A stretch of DNA of 5,826 nt from Pseudomonadota bacterium. Its GTDB lineage: Bacteria > Pseudomonadota > Alphaproteobacteria > Rhizobiales > Hyphomicrobiaceae. The translations under genes were made by a program, and so were the position numbers. Below the pieces are notes generated by a model that was not told the DNA's origin, made no database searches, and saw only the letters and a list, made by a program, of their open reading frames with translations. Where the stretch lies: contig JAEZAW010000012.1 in assembly GCA_023430315.1 (NCBI GenBank), positions 1 to 5,826 of the forward strand. Reading direction: 5' to 3'. This document shows positions 5,144 to 5,826 of this stretch, one piece after another (positions within the stretch are counted from its first letter, which is position 1; every line of letters starts with the position of its first letter).

Positions 5144-5826
5144 TCAGACCTCCCGCGACTCGAAGTCGATGCGCGGATCGACGAGCGTATAGACGAAGTC
5201 CGATACGAGGTTCACGACGAGGCCGAGCAGCGAGAAGATGAAGAGCGTGGCGAAGACCACGGGGTAATCGCGGTTGATGATGGATTCGAAGCTCAGCAGC
5301 CCGAGCCCATCGAGTGAGAAAATGGTCTCAATGAGCAGGGCACCGCTGAAGAACGCACCGATGAATGCGCCCGGGAAGCCGGCGATGATCAACAGCATGG
5401 CATTGCGGAAGACGTGGCCATAGAGCACCTGGCCCTCGGCGAGGCCCTTCGCGCGCGCCGTCATGACGTACTGCTTGCGGATCTCGTCGAGGAAGGAATT
5501 CTTGGTCAGGAAGGCCATGGTCGTGAAGGCACCGAGTGCGAGTGCGATGAGCGGCAGCGTCAGATGCCAGAAGTAATCGATGACCTTGCCCCAGAGCGAG
5601 AGCTGCGCCCAATGATCGGACGTGAGGCCGCGCGAGGGAAACCATTGCACGAACGACCCGCCGGCAAAGAGGATCAGCAGCAGCACCGCGATCAGAAAGC
5701 CGGGAATGGCATAGCCGATGACCAGCAGGCCTGACGTCCAGGTGTCGAAGCGCTCACCGTCGTTGACGGCCTTGCGGATGCCGAGCGGGATCGAGATGAG
5801 GTAGGTCAGCAGCATCATCCACACGC
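5144..5826 (-). CDS. yejB: Peptide ABC transporter permease YejB, 5' end cut by window edge
   Basis: C-terminal part, 226 full codons, of the second membrane permease of the YejABEF importer. The frame continues past the right edge, so the first visible codon (GTG, 5822-5824) is an internal Val, not a start. Full-length YejB is about 360 aa, so roughly 140 N-terminal residues are outside. Visible matches to E. coli YejB include LLTYLISIPLGIRKAV, FDTWTSG, GYAIPGFLIA, FAGGSFVQWFPSRGLTSD, the EAA-loop region ARAKGL...GHVFRNAMLLIIAGFP (about 123-151) and the C-terminal LVDPRIDFE. About four to five hydrophobic segments are visible. Its stop is 4 nt before yejE, and the yejE Shine-Dalgarno lies within its last codons. 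Gene order B-E-F agrees with E. coli; yejA is expected to the right. Confidence 0.95.
   Translation of the reverse strand, partial: VWMMLLTYLISIPLGIRKAVNDGERFDTWTSGLLVIGYAIPGFLIAVLLLILFAGGSFVQWFPSRGLTSDHWAQLSLWGKVIDYFWHLTLPLIALALGAFTTMAFLTKNSFLDEIRKQYVMTARAKGLAEGQVLYGHVFRNAMLLIIAGFPGAFIGAFFSGALLIETIFSLDGLGLLSFESIINRDYPVVFATLFIFSLLGLVVNLVSDFVYTLVDPRIDFESREV
5149..5154 (-). promoter_or_regulatory. Strong ribosome binding site fixing the GTG start of yejE
   Basis: GGGAGG on the - strand lies 9 nt before GTG at 5139 and inside the last codons of yejB. It supports the long, Pro-rich N-terminus of YejE as real. It is perfectly complementary over six bases to CCUCCC in the predicted sRNA (2019-2024). 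Confidence 0.7.

Overview
This is a GC-rich window that looks like an alphaproteobacterial chromosome, most likely Hyphomicrobiales (Rhizobiales) or a near relative. The order trxB, then a LysR regulator of the LsrB/VtlR type, then a short RNA-like element resembles the locus known from Rhizobium and Agrobacterium relatives. The protein sequences (for example the MDWDKLRIF start of the regulator) fit the same group. The taxonomy is inferred from memory of families, not from a search.

Left part, + strand, 1-2102. The window opens inside trxB (thioredoxin reductase, nearly complete; only a few N-terminal residues are missing). After a 23-nt gap comes a 300-aa LysR-type regulator of the LsrB/VtlR family, probably in the same transcript. 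The stretch of about 190 nt after it is not empty. It holds, in order: a perfect inverted repeat with T-N11-A spacing (1914-1930), a tandem CTCCTCCA repeat (1936-1951), a sigma70-like promoter TTGAAC-N17-CATATA (1952-1980), and a predicted non-coding RNA of about 116 nt (about 1987-2102). The RNA has three stem-loops, an unpaired UUCCCUCCCUUU stretch able to pair with Shine-Dalgarno sequences, and a strong intrinsic terminator with a U tail. Its length, architecture and neighbour match the AbcR (alpha-r15) sRNAs, which in Brucella and Agrobacterium are activated by VtlR. The inverted repeat is centred at about -65 from the predicted start, where LysR regulators classically bind.

Right part, - strand, 2210-5826. 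Three tightly packed genes of a Yej-type peptide ABC importer are read right to left. They are yejB (permease, 5' end cut by the window edge), yejE (permease, 423 aa with an unusual Pro-rich N-terminal extension) and yejF (dual ATPase, 553 aa). yejB and yejE are 4 nt apart, and yejE and yejF overlap by 4 nt (ATGA). The binding protein gene yejA would be expected beyond the right edge. This operon converges on the sRNA, and the 107 nt between them (2103-2209) hold no gene and no convincing terminator for the yej transcript.

Together the window links thiol redox (TrxB), a LysR regulator tied to oxidative stress and host interaction, a probable sRNA of the family that represses ABC-transporter mRNAs, and a peptide importer implicated in antimicrobial-peptide resistance in rhizobia and Brucella. 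The sRNA with its promoter and LysR box is the part an ORF-based annotation would miss.
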